Source: Limosilactobacillus difficilis (GTDB lineage Bacteria; Bacillota; Bacilli; Lactobacillales; Lactobacillaceae). Taken from it: a stretch of 64,000 nucleotides of DNA. Positions 36,622-46,683 of the stretch are shown here, one piece after another. The notes below the pieces were generated by a model. That model made no database searches and had not been told where the DNA came from. It was given only the letters and a program-made list of their open reading frames with translations. The position numbers were made by a program, and so were the translations under genes. Position 1 is the stretch's first letter. The number at the start of each line of letters is the position of its first letter. The stretch spans positions 34,669 through 98,668 of the forward strand of contig NZ_CANDNU010000001.1 in NCBI RefSeq assembly GCF_947387495.1, written 5' to 3'.

Positions 36622-37854
36622 ATGGCTGAAAACGAAAACAAAGACGCAATGTTAAAAGCTCTTGACAGCATCAAGACCATCAAGGTTGGGGATGTTGTTA
36701 AAGGAAAGGTACTGCAGATTGATGACGATCGCCAAGTTATCGTTGGCATTGAAGATGCAGGTGTTGAAGGGGTTGTTCCTGCTAAGGAACTGTCAACTAC
36801 GCCTGTTGAAGACGTCAATGCAGCGGTTAAGAAGGGTGATGAATTGGACCTTGTTGTTATCGCCAAGATTGGCAGTGACAAGGAAAATGGCAGTTACCTG
36901 CTTTCACACCGGCGTTTAGAAGCTCGCAAGGTATGGGATGATATTCAAGCGAAGTTCGATGCTGGCGAGCACATCACTGCTAAAGTAACCCAGGCAGTTA
37001 AGGGTGGCTTAGTTGTCGACGCAGGTGTTCGTGGCTTTGTTCCAGCCTCAATGATTACTGATCATTATGTGGAAGACCTGAACCAATTCAAGGGTCAGGA
37101 ACTGGAATTCCAAATCGTTGAAATTGAACCTAGTGAGAACCGTCTGATTCTTTCCCACAAGGAAATCGTTCAAGCTCAGCATGAAGCTGCTGCGAAGAAG
37201 ATTTTTGCTGAATTGAAGCAGGGTGACGTTGTTGAAGGCACTGTTGCCCGGATGACTAACTTCGGTGCATTTATCGACCTTGGTGGGGTCGATGGCCTTT
37301 GCCACGTTTCTGAAATTTCTTACGAACATGTTGACAAGCCATCAGATGTATTGAAGTCTGGCCAAAAGGTTAAGGTTAAGGTTCTGAACGTTGACCCAGA
37401 TCGTCAACGGATTTCCCTGTCTATCAAGCAGACCCTGCCAGGCCCTTGGGACGACATCGAAGACAAGGCACCGGTTGGCAGTGTCCTGACCGGGACGGTT
37501 CGTCGTCTGACGAGCTTTGGGGCCTTCGTTGAAGTCTTCCCTGGCGTTGAAGGTCTGGTTCACATTTCACAGATTTCACACAAGCACATTGCTACCCCAG
37601 CTGATGTTTTGAAGCCGGGCGAAGAAATCAAGGTCAAGGTCCTGAACGTTGATCCTGAACGGCAACGTCTTGGTTTGTCAATCAAGGCCCTGCAAGAAAA
37701 GCCTGCTGACGCTGATGACAACAATAACAACCAACGTGGTGGTAACCGTCGTCCTCGTCGTCGTAGCAACTTTGCTTCCAATGCTCCAGAAGAAGAAAGT
37801 GGCTTTACCCTTGGTGACCTGATCGGTGACAAGCTGAAGAAGGCTGGCAAGTAA
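36622..37854 (+). CDS. rpsA: 30S ribosomal protein S1 homologue
   Basis: This 410-residue protein contains four consecutive S1 OB-fold domains (about residues 15-90, 105-170, 190-260 and 275-345), each with a G-x-V-x-G-x-V beginning (VVKGKVLQI, VEGTVARMTNFGAFIDL, LTGTVRRLTSFGAFVEV), and a short arginine/asparagine-rich tail. E. coli S1 has six domains; the four-domain form is usual in Firmicutes and its role in initiation is less strict. ATG 36622 follows AAGGAGG; a frame from 36586 runs through the promoter. A terminator follows. Confidence 0.94.
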   Translation: MAENENKDAMLKALDSIKTIKVGDVVKGKVLQIDDDRQVIVGIEDAGVEGVVPAKELSTTPVEDVNAAVKKGDELDLVVIAKIGSDKENGSYLLSHRRLEARKVWDDIQAKFDAGEHITAKVTQAVKGGLVVDAGVRGFVPASMITDHYVEDLNQFKGQELEFQIVEIEPSENRLILSHKEIVQAQHEAAAKKIFAELKQGDVVEGTVARMTNFGAFIDLGGVDGLCHVSEISYEHVDKPSDVLKSGQKVKVKVLNVDPDRQRISLSIKQTLPGPWDDIEDKAPVGSVLTGTVRRLTSFGAFVEVFPGVEGLVHISQISHKHIATPADVLKPGEEIKVKVLNVDPERQRLGLSIKALQEKPADADDNNNNQRGGNRRPRRRSNFASNAPEEESGFTLGDLIGDKLKKAGK

Positions 37855-37882
37855 GTTAACATTGCTGTAATTTCAGCGAATT

Positions 37883-37919
37883 GAGGATGCGGTTATCTGG
37901 CTGCATCCTCTTTGTTTTT
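37883..37919 (+). terminator. Terminator between rpsA and der
   Basis: GAGGATGC (37883-37890) pairs with GCATCCTC (37903-37910), followed by TTTGTTTTT. It lies immediately ahead of the der ribosome binding site, so der must have another promoter or be reached by readthrough. Confidence 0.8.
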
Positions 37920-37937
37920 CCGAAAGGAGGCATTACA

Positions 37938-39251
37938 ATGGCAACACCAATTGTCGCTGTCGTTGGGCGGCCCAACGTCGGCAAGTCAACACTTTTTAAC
38001 CGTATTGCAGGCGAACGGATCTCAATTGTTGAAGATACGCCTGGTGTTACCCGGGATCGCATTTATACTCATGCTGAATGGTTAGGTAAGCAATTTCGCA
38101 TGATCGATACTGGCGGAATTGAGATGTCGGACCAGCCGATGCTAACCCAGATTCGTCAACAAGCTCAGGTTGCGATTGATGAAGCTGATGTGATCGTAAT
38201 GGTGGTTGACATCAACAGTGGCGTGACCGATGCGGATGAACAAGTTGCGCGGATTTTATATCGGTCGCACAAACCAATTGTCCTGGCTGTTAACAAAGTT
38301 GACAATCAGGAGCGGCGAGCTGAAGTTTATGATTTTTATTCACTTGGTCTTGGTGAACCCTACCCAGTATCCAGTGTCCACGGGGTTGGACTCGGAGACT
38401 TGTTGGATGCGGTTGTGAAGGTCTTTCCTGAAGATAGCGATAGTGTAGAAGATCATTCGATTCGCTTTTCGCTTATCGGACGACCGAATGTCGGCAAATC
38501 TTCTCTGGTCAATGCGATGCTTGGTGAAAACCGGGTGATCGTTTCTGATCTGGCTGGGACTACCCGTGATTCGATCAATACCCAGTTTACTGATAAACAG
38601 GGTCGGCAGTTCACCATGGTCGACACGGCTGGGATTAAGAAAAAGGGCAAGTTGTACGAAAACACAGAACGCTATGCCCTGATGCGGGCGATGCGTTCGA
38701 TCGATGAATCTGATGTTGTCCTCGTTGTTTTAAACGCCGAAGAGGGGATTCGGGAACTTGATAAGCACGTGGCAGGTTACGCCCATGATGCTGGTCGGGG
38801 AGTGATTATCGTTGTTAATAAGTGGGACCTCATTAAAAACCACAATCAGGCGACGATGACCGACTTTACCAACCTGATCCGCTCTCAGTTCCAGTATTTG
38901 TCCTATGCGCCGATTATTTTTGTTTCTGCCAAAACGAAACAGCGTTTGAATCAACTGCCTGAACTGATCGCGGAGGTCGAAGAACATCATCAGCGGCGGG
39001 TGAAGTCCAGTGTTCTCAACGATGTATTGGTTGACGCGCAGGCGGCTAACCCGACCCCGTTGGTCAATGGTCAACGTTTGCGAATCTACTACATGACGCA
39101 AGTTGCAACTGCCCCACCGACCTTCGTATGTTTTGTCAATGATCCTGATTTGATGCATTTTTCATATCAACGTTACCTGGAAAATCGGATTCGGGCTGCC
39201 TTTGATTTCACCGGAACGCCGATTAAGGTAATCAGTCGAAAACGACAATGA
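37938..39251 (+). CDS. der: Ribosome biogenesis GTPase Der (EngA)
   Basis: Der is a double-GTPase needed for 50S subunit maturation. The 437-residue protein carries two G domains, each with a P-loop ([12 protein letters not shown] and [12 protein letters not shown]), DTPG/DTAG and NKVD/NKWD motifs, and a C-terminal KH-like domain. ATG 37938 follows CGAAAGGAGG; the longer frame from 37881 runs through the terminator and is rejected. Confidence 0.97.
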   Translation: MATPIVAVVGRPNVGKSTLFNRIAGERISIVEDTPGVTRDRIYTHAEWLGKQFRMIDTGGIEMSDQPMLTQIRQQAQVAIDEADVIVMVVDINSGVTDADEQVARILYRSHKPIVLAVNKVDNQERRAEVYDFYSLGLGEPYPVSSVHGVGLGDLLDAVVKVFPEDSDSVEDHSIRFSLIGRPNVGKSSLVNAMLGENRVIVSDLAGTTRDSINTQFTDKQGRQFTMVDTAGIKKKGKLYENTERYALMRAMRSIDESDVVLVVLNAEEGIRELDKHVAGYAHDAGRGVIIVVNKWDLIKNHNQATMTDFTNLIRSQFQYLSYAPIIFVSAKTKQRLNQLPELIAEVEEHHQRRVKSSVLNDVLVDAQAANPTPLVNGQRLRIYYMTQVATAPPTFVCFVNDPDLMHFSYQRYLENRIRAAFDFTGTPIKVISRKRQ

Positions 39252-39318
39252 TTAAAGTAACAATTTGTTAATTTTACCTTGGCTTTTGCTTCAGGTAAAA
39301 AAAGCAAAAAAACGCTTA

Positions 39319-39448
39319 GAACCGCTTGCGGTTAGCGGTTCATTATGGTAACGTAAAAAACGAAATGATACGACTTTTCGTTATTATTTCGTTAATTTTG
39401 GACCACTCAAAATTAACTGAGCACTGCCGTAATCTACGGTTACGGCTT
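39319..39448 (+). repeat. Cluster of four inverted repeats between der and hup
   Basis: Four perfect or near-perfect inverted repeats follow one another: GAACCGCT/AGCGGTTC (39319-39341), AACGAAA/TTTCGTT (39359-39382), the ten-base GTTAATTTTG/CAAAATTAAC (39391-39417), and GCCGTAA/TTACGGC (39424-39448) just ahead of the hup ribosome binding site. TTTCGTTA also occurs as a direct repeat at 39376 and 39387, 11 bp apart. None is followed by a T run on the + strand, so they look like operator or RNA structures rather than terminators. Confidence 0.6.
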
Positions 39449-39465
39449 CTGGGAGGTGAATTCTA

Positions 39466-39741
39466 ATGGCAAACAAGGCAGAACTGGTCAACGACGTTGC
39501 AGCTGCAACTGGCTTGACGAAGAAGGATGCAACTGCTGCAGTTGATGCAGTATTTAGCTCAATCCAGGCTTCACTTGCCAAGGGTGAAAAGGTACAACTC
39601 ATCGGCTTCGGTAACTTTGAAGTACGTCACCGTGCCGCCCGTAAGGGTCGTAACCCACAAACTGGTAAGGAAATCCAGATTCCTGCAAGCAAGGTTCCGG
39701 CATTTAAGCCAGGCAAGGCTTTGAAGGATGCCGTTAAGTAA
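39466..39741 (+). CDS. hup: HU family DNA-binding protein
   Basis: This 91-residue histone-like protein bends and compacts DNA as a homodimer. It has the family helices ([19 protein letters not shown]), the signature [20 protein letters not shown] leading into the DNA-binding arm, and a C-terminal [12 protein letters not shown]. The GGGAGGTGA ribosome binding site and the structured upstream region suggest strong, controlled expression. A strong terminator follows. Confidence 0.96.
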   Translation: MANKAELVNDVAAATGLTKKDATAAVDAVFSSIQASLAKGEKVQLIGFGNFEVRHRAARKGRNPQTGKEIQIPASKVPAFKPGKALKDAVK

Positions 39742-39754
39742 TTTTTAACGACAA

Positions 39755-39787
39755 AACGACGGTGGTCATTGTGACCGCCGTTTTTTG
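39755..39787 (+). terminator. Terminator after hup
   Basis: ACGGTGGTCA (39759-39768) pairs with TGACCGCCGT (39772-39781), followed by six T residues. Confidence 0.88.
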
Positions 39788-39817
39788 CTTATTCTGAACT
39801 GAAAGGAACGTGTGTCC

Positions 39818-41086
39818 ATGAGTTACTCCAAACGAATGCTAGATCAGCTGGAAAAGGGCCAACTAAAAGAAGCTAAGAAGAGTTTCATCTGGGCTTTGCG
39901 CAAAGATGATGATGAAACCTTGTATAACCTCGCAGAAGAATTATACGGATTGGGCTTTAACAAGCGTGCTCAGCGGATTTATGAAAAGCTTCTTCAGTCC
40001 TATCCTGATGATGACGACTTAAAGGCAAATCTCGCCGAAATTGCCATCGATGATGATGATAATGACCGGGCTTTGAATTATCTCACTTCAATTCGCCCTG
40101 ATTCTGATAATTATCTTCAATCACTGCTTGTTGCGGCCGATCTTTACCAAACAGAGGGTGAATTGGAAGTTAGTGAAAGCAAATTGCAAGAAGCTTACCG
40201 TCTTGCTCCGGACGAACCAGCAGTCTTGTTTGCCAATGCGGAGCTTTACTATCTGATGGGCAATTTTGAGCGAGCAATTCCGTATTATTTTGCCCTCATT
40301 CAAAAGGGTTATACCGAATTTGCTAAAGTGGATCTTGCCGGACGCCTGGGAATGTCTTATGCCCAAAGTGGGCATTATGAGCAAGCTCTCGGCTATTTTA
40401 AACAAGTGGCACCGATCAAGCAAAATTCTGATCTTCGTTTTCAAATGGGCATGACTCAATTACACCTTAAAGACTACCAGGCGGCTGAAGACAGTCTCAA
40501 TGCCCTCATTGAAAGCGAACCTGACTATGCTTCCGCTTATCCCCAATTGGCAGCGGCTCTTGAAGGACAAGCCAAGGATGACGAGGCCCTCAAAGTCATG
40601 CAAGAGGGTTTAGGGGTTGATCAATATAATGAACAGCTTTTTATGATGGCTGGTCAGTTAGCAGATCGTCTTGGGCATCCAGATTTGGCGAGTCAATACC
40701 TGATCAAGGCTCACCAGCTCAATCCTGATAGCATTACGATCACACTGGCACTGAGTCAGCATCTTTTGCTGCAGGGACGCCATCGGGATAATCTAGATTT
40801 GCTGCTGCCGTTGATCAATCAGGACGAAGTTGATCCACAGGTCGAATGGAACTTAGCGCGCTCATACCAAGCGATGGATCAAGATGATCAGGCCGGCAAA
40901 TTCTACCAAGCGGCTGCCCTGGCTTTAAAAGATGATTCACAGTTCCTGCACGATTACGCCGACTGGGCCCGGCAAAGCGGGGACCCTGCTACTGAAAAAG
41001 GGATCCTCAAGCACTACGTCAAGCTGGTGCCGACAGATACAGAGATGTTGCAGCGTTTTGATGAATTGACAGACGAAGGATTTTAG
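39818..41086 (+). CDS. Tetratricopeptide repeat protein
   Basis: This 422-residue soluble protein is made almost wholly of tetratricopeptide helix pairs. Typical motif remnants are ALRKDDDETLYNLAEELYGLG, YRLAPDEPAVLFANAELYYL and LDANPD-like turns such as AHQLNPDSITI. Such proteins are scaffolds for protein contacts. It follows hup as in other Firmicutes, but its partner is unknown. GTG 39812 is in frame, but ATG 39818 lies ten bases after GAAAGGA and is preferred. Confidence 0.82.
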   Translation: MSYSKRMLDQLEKGQLKEAKKSFIWALRKDDDETLYNLAEELYGLGFNKRAQRIYEKLLQSYPDDDDLKANLAEIAIDDDDNDRALNYLTSIRPDSDNYLQSLLVAADLYQTEGELEVSESKLQEAYRLAPDEPAVLFANAELYYLMGNFERAIPYYFALIQKGYTEFAKVDLAGRLGMSYAQSGHYEQALGYFKQVAPIKQNSDLRFQMGMTQLHLKDYQAAEDSLNALIESEPDYASAYPQLAAALEGQAKDDEALKVMQEGLGVDQYNEQLFMMAGQLADRLGHPDLASQYLIKAHQLNPDSITITLALSQHLLLQGRHRDNLDLLLPLINQDEVDPQVEWNLARSYQAMDQDDQAGKFYQAAALALKDDSQFLHDYADWARQSGDPATEKGILKHYVKLVPTDTEMLQRFDELTDEGF

Positions 41087-41089
41087 GAA

Positions 41090-41118
41090 GGTTAACTGCG
41101 AAGGCGGTTAGCCTTTTT
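41090..41118. terminator. Terminator between the TPR gene and the XerD-like gene
   Basis: GGTTAACTGC (41090-41099) pairs with GCGGTTAGCC (41104-41113, two wobble pairs), followed by TTTTT. It overlaps the last codons of the convergent gene at 41108. Confidence 0.7.
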
Positions 41119-41950
41119 CTGTTTTGAGGGTTAATAGTAGCTTTTTAAAATAGATCAGCGATTGGGGATCCAATTGGAGAATATCTTCAATTTCCTGATC
41201 AGTTTTATCATGGAGCTGCTGAATTCGCCAACAAATATAGGATTGGTGGAGTTTAGCAGGTGAAATGGCAAAACCGAGATACTCCTCGTCACTCTTGAGA
41301 TATTTGTGAAGGGCCGGGTTGGTAAGGTTTGGTGAAGAGGGGGAAAAACGTTTTTTTAAAAAGATATCAGCGGAATTTTGCTTATCTTGAAGTGGTTTGA
41401 TAAATTTGGCAAAGTCGCGTCGAAAGTCTTTTTCGCGCGCAAAGGTCGGTTTCATTGATCGATAAACGCGGTAAAAGCCGGGTTGCAGAAACTCTTTGAC
41501 CGTGTAACCGTGACCGAGCAGCAAGAGGGTTAAACGGCTGTAATGATGCAAATGATTGTCCATGAGGATTGCGTCCATCTTGCCAAGCCAAGTAAGGTTA
41601 AGCTCGGGTTTAGCGGCAATTTGTTGACCATGCAAAAGCAAAGTGGGCAACTGGGTGCTGAGCTGGTGAGTAAAGAGGTAAGTGAAATAGCGGTTGACCT
41701 GAGCAAGGGTTTTGTTGTAGGAAGCAAGGGTGATACGGCGTTCAGCTTCCAGATAATCAAAGTAAGCTCGCACATCGGCTGTGTTGACGGAGCGGGGGCC
41801 GTTTTGCAATGCTTGGGGTCGGTTTGCCATTAAAAATTTAAATAACTGGGCAACCGTTACTGAATATGTGATGATTGTCGCTTGCGACAGCTGTTGACTC
41901 TTGAGATATAGTTCAAAGGACGTCTGGTAAGGGTATTGTTGGTTTTGCAT
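41108..41950 (-). CDS. XerD-like protein, tyrosine recombinase fold without the catalytic set
   Basis: This 280-residue protein has an N-terminal SAM-like domain as in XerC/D (FELYLKSQQLSQATIITYSV, YNKTLAQVNRYFTYLF), but the catalytic half is degenerate. The TGLRVSEL block reads HGYTVKEF (Thr150 for the first Arg). The HxLRH block reads AKLHQS (Ala232, His235), and no LGH histidine is seen. Only Tyr267 in LIYFKK aligns with the nucleophile. It resembles the XerD-like proteins of streptococci and lactobacilli. It may bind DNA or modulate Xer proteins, but it is unlikely to recombine DNA itself. Confidence 0.72.
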   Translation of the reverse strand: MQNQQYPYQTSFELYLKSQQLSQATIITYSVTVAQLFKFLMANRPQALQNGPRSVNTADVRAYFDYLEAERRITLASYNKTLAQVNRYFTYLFTHQLSTQLPTLLLHGQQIAAKPELNLTWLGKMDAILMDNHLHHYSRLTLLLLGHGYTVKEFLQPGFYRVYRSMKPTFAREKDFRRDFAKFIKPLQDKQNSADIFLKKRFSPSSPNLTNPALHKYLKSDEEYLGFAISPAKLHQSYICWRIQQLHDKTDQEIEDILQLDPQSLIYFKKLLLTLKTEKG

Positions 41951-42038
41951 TTAATCACTTCATTTCGCAGAAATAAATATTTACCTTAACTTACCACAAA
42001 AACAAACAAGAAACAACTAACCATTCACACGCTAGATT

Positions 42039-42047
42039 TGTTAAAAT
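42039..42047 (+). promoter_or_regulatory. Extended -10 promoter of cca
   Basis: TGT precedes TAAAAT (42042-42047), about 40 bp ahead of cca. There is no convincing -35. The 135-bp gap between the divergent genes holds nothing else I can name. Confidence 0.45.
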
Positions 42048-42085
42048 GGATAGGCACAACCCGGAATTATTAAGGAATGACAGAT

Positions 42086-43294
42086 ATGAAAATTGAAAAG
42101 TTACCAAAGATTTTTGATTCTGCACGTCCTATCCTCCAACAACTTGAAAAAGCAGGCTATGAAGCTTATTTTGTTGGTGGATGTGTACGTGACACACTGC
42201 TGGGCGATAAAATTCATGATATTGACATTGCTACCAGTGCTTATCCTGAAGAAGTCAAATCCATTTTTAAGCGGACTGTCGACACCGGTATTGAACATGG
42301 TACGGTGATGGTTTTAGCTAACAATCAGGGTTATGAAATTACAACTTTCCGAACCGAGTCGGGATACCAAGATTACCGACGTCCTGACAAGGTTACTTTT
42401 GTCCGCTCCTTGAAGGAAGATTTAAAGCGGCGCGATTTTACTATCAATGCTTTGGCGATGAAAGAAAACGGTGAAGTTATTGATGAGTTTGATGGACTAA
42501 GTGATCTAAAGAATCATCTAATTCGGGCAGTTGGCTATCCTGATACTCGTTTTCACGAAGACGCGTTGCGCATGATGCGGGCTGTTCGCTTTGCTAGTCG
42601 GCTTGACTTTAAGATTGACGCGCAGACCGTGCAGGGGATTGCTGATAATGCAGCTCTCTTGAGTAAGATTGCAGTTGAACGGACCCAGGTCGAGATGCAG
42701 AAACTTCTACTCGGGCAAAACGTTTCTGCCGGTTTAGCAGTGATGCTAAAAACCGGTCTTTACCAGTACTGTCCGGCTCTGAAGGACTACAAAAATGAGC
42801 TCAGTCAGCTCGCTTTATCCAACCACTGGCCACTTGATAATGCTACCCAGGCCTGGAGCTGTCTGATTGTTGCGATGTACTTGCCGGAAAAAGAAATCAC
42901 TTCTTTTCTCCGCCGTTGGAAGCTGTCTAACAAACTAATAGCGGACGTTAAAAAAGTTGTACCGGCTGTTAACTCAATCAAAAGACGCTCATTTACGCGT
43001 GAGCAAATGTTTGCTACCGGCCAGCAAGGGCTCTATGATGCCAACCGGGTTGCTACCATTTTTAATTGGAACATGCTTCAAAGCGAATTGGACAGCGCAT
43101 ATCAGTATTTGCCGATTAAGGATTCAAAGCAACTGGCCATCAATGGCGCCGATTTACTAAAAGCACAAATTGTTAAGCCGGGACCAGCCGTCGGCAAGCT
43201 GTTACAAGAATTATTGACCAACGTTTTATACGGAAAACTCCCGAATAATCACGAAAAATTAATGGAGTATGCTCAAGAAAGGAGCCATGAATAA
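42086..43294 (+). CDS. cca: CCA tRNA nucleotidyltransferase
   Basis: This class II enzyme adds or repairs the 3' CCA end of tRNAs. The 402-residue protein has the nucleotidyltransferase motif VGGCVRDTLLGDKIHDIDIAT, the RRDFTINA block, and the RFASRLDF neck region for CTP/ATP selection. ATG 42086 is nine bases after TAAGGA; the ATG at 42077 would directly abut that site. It overlaps the ABC-F gene in a TAATG arrangement. Confidence 0.95.
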   Translation: MKIEKLPKIFDSARPILQQLEKAGYEAYFVGGCVRDTLLGDKIHDIDIATSAYPEEVKSIFKRTVDTGIEHGTVMVLANNQGYEITTFRTESGYQDYRRPDKVTFVRSLKEDLKRRDFTINALAMKENGEVIDEFDGLSDLKNHLIRAVGYPDTRFHEDALRMMRAVRFASRLDFKIDAQTVQGIADNAALLSKIAVERTQVEMQKLLLGQNVSAGLAVMLKTGLYQYCPALKDYKNELSQLALSNHWPLDNATQAWSCLIVAMYLPEKEITSFLRRWKLSNKLIADVKKVVPAVNSIKRRSFTREQMFATGQQGLYDANRVATIFNWNMLQSELDSAYQYLPIKDSKQLAINGADLLKAQIVKPGPAVGKLLQELLTNVLYGKLPNNHEKLMEYAQERSHE

Positions 43295-45204
43295 TGCAAA
43301 GCCTGCGTGCTGAAGGATTAACAAGCACATATGGTGAAAAGGACCTTTTTAAAGACGTTTCCTTTTTAATTAAGGAGCACGATCGCATTGGTTTGATCGG
43401 AGTTAATGGCAGTGGCAAAACTTCGCTCTTGAATGTTATTGCCGGAGTCACTAGCCCAGAAAAGGGCTCTTTTGAAAAGCCCAACGATTATTCGATGGGC
43501 TATTTATTGCAACAACCACAGCTGGATCCGGACAAGGATATTTTGGATGCCGTTTTGGCTGGGGATCAACCGCTTTTCCGTTTGATTCGCGGCTATGAAC
43601 GTGCTTTGCAAATTGTCAGTAAACATCCAGAAGATCAATCTGCTTTAAATCGGCTCAATGACTTGCAAGCTAAAATGGATCAACAAAACGCTTGGGAAGT
43701 GCAAAGTCGTGTTGAAACGGTCTTGACGCAGCTAAAGATCAAAGACATGAATCAAAAAATTGGGCAGATGTCCGGTGGCCAGCAGAAACGGGTTGGCTTA
43801 GCCCAAGTTTTGATTCAACAACCGGACTTGTTGCTGCTAGATGAACCAACGAACCATCTGGATTTTGATTCCATCATCTGGTTGCAAGACTACTTGGCGC
43901 AGTATCGCGGGGCAGTACTAGTTGTCACCCACGATCGCTACTTCCTCGATAAAGTCACCAACCATATTTGGGAACTGTCGTTTGGAAAACTTTATAAATA
44001 TGATGGCAATTACCAAGAATATGTTCAGCAAAAGGCTGAGCGGGAAGAATTGGCATCGAGTGCTGAACATAAGCGCCAGCAACTTTACAAGAAAGAACTG
44101 GCTTGGATGCGGACCGGAGCCAAAGCTCGTTCTACCAAACAAAAGGGACGGATCAACCGCTTCAATAAGCTGAGCCAGCAGGTTGGTAAATTAAAAACTG
44201 AGGATAATGTTGAAATCGGTCTTGGTTCGCAACGACTGGGAAAAGATGTTCTTTCGATGAAGGACGTTAATCTCAAATTAGGTAACCACCAACTCCTGGC
44301 TCATTTTGACTGGTTAGTAAAGCCTGGGGATCGAATCGGAATTACCGGGGAGAACGGTGCAGGGAAAAGCAGTCTCCTTAACGTCATTGCAGGTCAACTG
44401 CCCGTCGATAGCGGGGTTGTTAAGATCGGTGAGACCGTTAAATTGGGTTACTATACCCAAAAGACGGAGCCTATCGATGAAGACATGCGCATGATCAACT
44501 ACCTTAGCCAGGTGGCCGACAGCGTGACTGATGCTAATGGTCAGCGGGTTAGTGTCACCCAGTTGCTAGAACGGTTCTTGTTTCCTCGTTTCATGCACGG
44601 AACATTGATTCGCAAGCTGTCTGGTGGTGAAAAGCGGCGTCTATATCTTTTGAAGATACTAATGCAACAGCCAAACGTCTTATTATTGGACGAGCCGACC
44701 AATGATCTGGATATCAGCACTTTAACAGTTTTGGAAGATTATATTGCGAACTTTAACGGAACCGTCATTACGGTATCACATGACCGTTACTTCTTGGACA
44801 AGGTTGCTAGCGATTTACTTATTTTTGATGGTAACGCTAAAATTGAACGTTATACTGGCCGCTTTACTGATTACCTAAGTCAAAAATTGGCTGCCAAGAA
44901 AAAACCAGTTAAGCAGAAGACCAACAATTCTAAAAAGCAGGGTCAGAACGGCCAGCAGAAGTCAACAGCTAAAAAAAGTAAGCTGACTTATAAGGAAAAG
45001 CTGGAATGGCGCGACTTAGAGCCTGCATTGGATAAACTGGACCACCAGATCAAAGCGGTTGAACAAGAGATGGCCGAAAACGGTAATAACTACGATAAAT
45101 TGGCTGACTTGCAAAAACAACTCGACTCCCTTAATCAGGAGAGTGACGAAAAGATGAAACGCTGGGAATATCTCAGCCAGTTTGTTGACAATGACCAATT
45201 ATAA
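43294..45204 (+). CDS. ABC-F family ATPase (Uup/YfmR-like)
   Basis: This 636-residue protein has two ABC domains and no membrane segments. Domain 1 has [24 protein letters not shown] and [15 protein letters not shown]; domain 2 has [25 protein letters not shown] and [15 protein letters not shown] charged linker lies between them, and a C-terminal coiled coil (about 565-636) is preceded by a lysine/glutamine-rich stretch. The C-terminal coiled coil is the Uup/YfmR arrangement. ABC-F proteins act on the ribosome to relieve stalled translation; I see no reason to call it an antibiotic-resistance form. Confidence 0.9.
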   Translation: MQSLRAEGLTSTYGEKDLFKDVSFLIKEHDRIGLIGVNGSGKTSLLNVIAGVTSPEKGSFEKPNDYSMGYLLQQPQLDPDKDILDAVLAGDQPLFRLIRGYERALQIVSKHPEDQSALNRLNDLQAKMDQQNAWEVQSRVETVLTQLKIKDMNQKIGQMSGGQQKRVGLAQVLIQQPDLLLLDEPTNHLDFDSIIWLQDYLAQYRGAVLVVTHDRYFLDKVTNHIWELSFGKLYKYDGNYQEYVQQKAEREELASSAEHKRQQLYKKELAWMRTGAKARSTKQKGRINRFNKLSQQVGKLKTEDNVEIGLGSQRLGKDVLSMKDVNLKLGNHQLLAHFDWLVKPGDRIGITGENGAGKSSLLNVIAGQLPVDSGVVKIGETVKLGYYTQKTEPIDEDMRMINYLSQVADSVTDANGQRVSVTQLLERFLFPRFMHGTLIRKLSGGEKRRLYLLKILMQQPNVLLLDEPTNDLDISTLTVLEDYIANFNGTVITVSHDRYFLDKVASDLLIFDGNAKIERYTGRFTDYLSQKLAAKKKPVKQKTNNSKKQGQNGQQKSTAKKSKLTYKEKLEWRDLEPALDKLDHQIKAVEQEMAENGNNYDKLADLQKQLDSLNQESDEKMKRWEYLSQFVDNDQL

Positions 45205-45215
45205 GGGGATTTGTA

Positions 45216-46178
45216 ATGACAATTAATGAGAATGAGGATCAGTATCTAAACTTAGCGCGTTACGTTTTGGAGCATGGACATTTTAAAGATGACCGTACTG
45301 GAACTGGAACGCGCTCGATCTTTGGCTATCAGATGCGCTTTAATTTACAAAAGGGTTTTCCAATTCTGACCACGAAGCGCGTCCCATTTGGCTTGATCAA
45401 AAGTGAACTGTTGTGGTTTTTAAGGGGCGATTCAAACATTCGCTTCCTGTTACAGCACAAGAATCACATTTGGGATGAATGGGCCTTTAAAAACTGGGTC
45501 AACAGCGATGAATATCAGGGACCGGACATGACTGATTTCGGCCGACGTTCATTAAAAGATCCGGAGTTCAACAAGCTTTACCAAGAGCAAAAAAAGCTGT
45601 TCTGCCAGCGGATCTTAGCTGACAGCACATTTGCTGCCAAGTATGGTGAATTAGGCAATATTTATGGCAAACAATGGCGACACTGGCGGACTAGTCAAGG
45701 GCAATTTATTGATCAATTAGGCAATGTGATTGAACAAATTAAAACTAATCCACATTCGCGCCGCTTGATCGTCACGGCCTGGAATCCCGAAGACGTGCCA
45801 AGTATGGCGCTTCCGCCTTGCCACACAATGTTCCAGTTCTATGTCAATGACGGAAAACTGAGTTGTCAGCTCTACCAACGTAGTGCCGACATCTTCTTGG
45901 GGGTTCCCTTTAATATCGCTAGCTACGCCTTGCTGACGCATATGATTGCTCACCAGTGCCATTTAGCGGTGGGCGATTTTGTGCACACTTTGGGTGACGC
46001 TCATATTTACGTTAATCATTTTGAGCAGATCAAAGAGCAGTTAAGCCGGACCCCTCACAAGGCACCACAATTGATTTTGCCGGATCAAGCAAAAGCCATT
46101 GATGAGTACCAGATGTCTGACATCAAATTGGAAGGCTACGAACACGAGGGCCCAATCAAAGCTCCAGTTGCCGTTTAA
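45216..46178 (+). CDS. thyA: Thymidylate synthase
   Basis: ThyA methylates dUMP to dTMP using methylenetetrahydrofolate. The 320-residue enzyme has the catalytic Cys202 in [10 protein letters not shown], the phosphate-binding [11 protein letters not shown]-like N-terminal loop, and [16 protein letters not shown]. It carries the longer internal segment around 85-140 typical of Lactobacillus enzymes. It lies 11 bases after the ABC-F gene and just ahead of dfrA, which regenerates its folate cofactor. Confidence 0.97.
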   Translation: MTINENEDQYLNLARYVLEHGHFKDDRTGTGTRSIFGYQMRFNLQKGFPILTTKRVPFGLIKSELLWFLRGDSNIRFLLQHKNHIWDEWAFKNWVNSDEYQGPDMTDFGRRSLKDPEFNKLYQEQKKLFCQRILADSTFAAKYGELGNIYGKQWRHWRTSQGQFIDQLGNVIEQIKTNPHSRRLIVTAWNPEDVPSMALPPCHTMFQFYVNDGKLSCQLYQRSADIFLGVPFNIASYALLTHMIAHQCHLAVGDFVHTLGDAHIYVNHFEQIKEQLSRTPHKAPQLILPDQAKAIDEYQMSDIKLEGYEHEGPIKAPVAV

Positions 46179-46191
46179 GTGGGGGAATATC

Positions 46192-46683
46192 ATGTTAAAT
46201 TTTATTTGGGCTGAGGACCTCAACGGAACAATTGGCTATCAGGGGACTATGCCGTGGCATTGTCATGAGGACATGGTCCACTTTCGCCAGCTAACTAATG
46301 GTTTTCCGGTTATTATGGGTTACAAAACCTTTGTTTCGATGGGGAAGCGAGCGTTGCCACACCGCTACAACTATGTTTTGACGCACCGACACCTCCAGCA
46401 AACGAACATTCATCCTTTAGCATCAATTGATGAGGCGCAAAAAGCGATTCAGCAGTCCGCTACTGATGTCTTTGTCATCGGTGGCGTTTCTGTCTTTGAA
46501 CAATTGTTGCCACTGGCCGATCGTTTGTACCAAACCATCATTGAAGGTCATTATCCTTCAGACACAAAAATGCCGCCCCTGAATCAACAGCGGTGGCATT
46601 TGGTTGAACAAAATCGGGTTCGCGCAGGTCGTCCGGGCGAACCTAACTGTATCTTCAAAACATGGGAGTTAGCAACAAAGTAG
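46192..46683 (+). CDS. dfrA: Dihydrofolate reductase
   Basis: DHFR reduces dihydrofolate with NADPH, restoring the cofactor consumed by ThyA. The 163-residue protein has the active-site Trp22 and Asp27 in MPWHCHEDMVHF, the NADPH-binding IMGYKTFVSMGKRALP, and the VIGGVSVFEQLLP glycine loop. ATG 46192 follows GTGGGGGAA; the longer frame from 46099 overlaps thyA and is not family-like. Its 3' end overlaps the convergent trhA gene by 15 bases. Confidence 0.93.
   Translation: MLNFIWAEDLNGTIGYQGTMPWHCHEDMVHFRQLTNGFPVIMGYKTFVSMGKRALPHRYNYVLTHRHLQQTNIHPLASIDEAQKAIQQSATDVFVIGGVSVFEQLLPLADRLYQTIIEGHYPSDTKMPPLNQQRWHLVEQNRVRAGRPGEPNCIFKTWELATK

Noticed and set aside
39301-39345. Leftward terminator for a minus-strand gene at the GAACCGCT/AGCGGTTC stem
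   Set aside because: The minus-strand T run is separated from the stem by about six bases and no minus-strand gene lies to the right of it.
43294-45204. ABC-F protein as an antibiotic-resistance determinant
   Set aside because: It sits in a conserved core operon with cca and thyA and has the Uup/YfmR-like C-terminal coiled coil; nothing points to a ribosome-protection resistance type.
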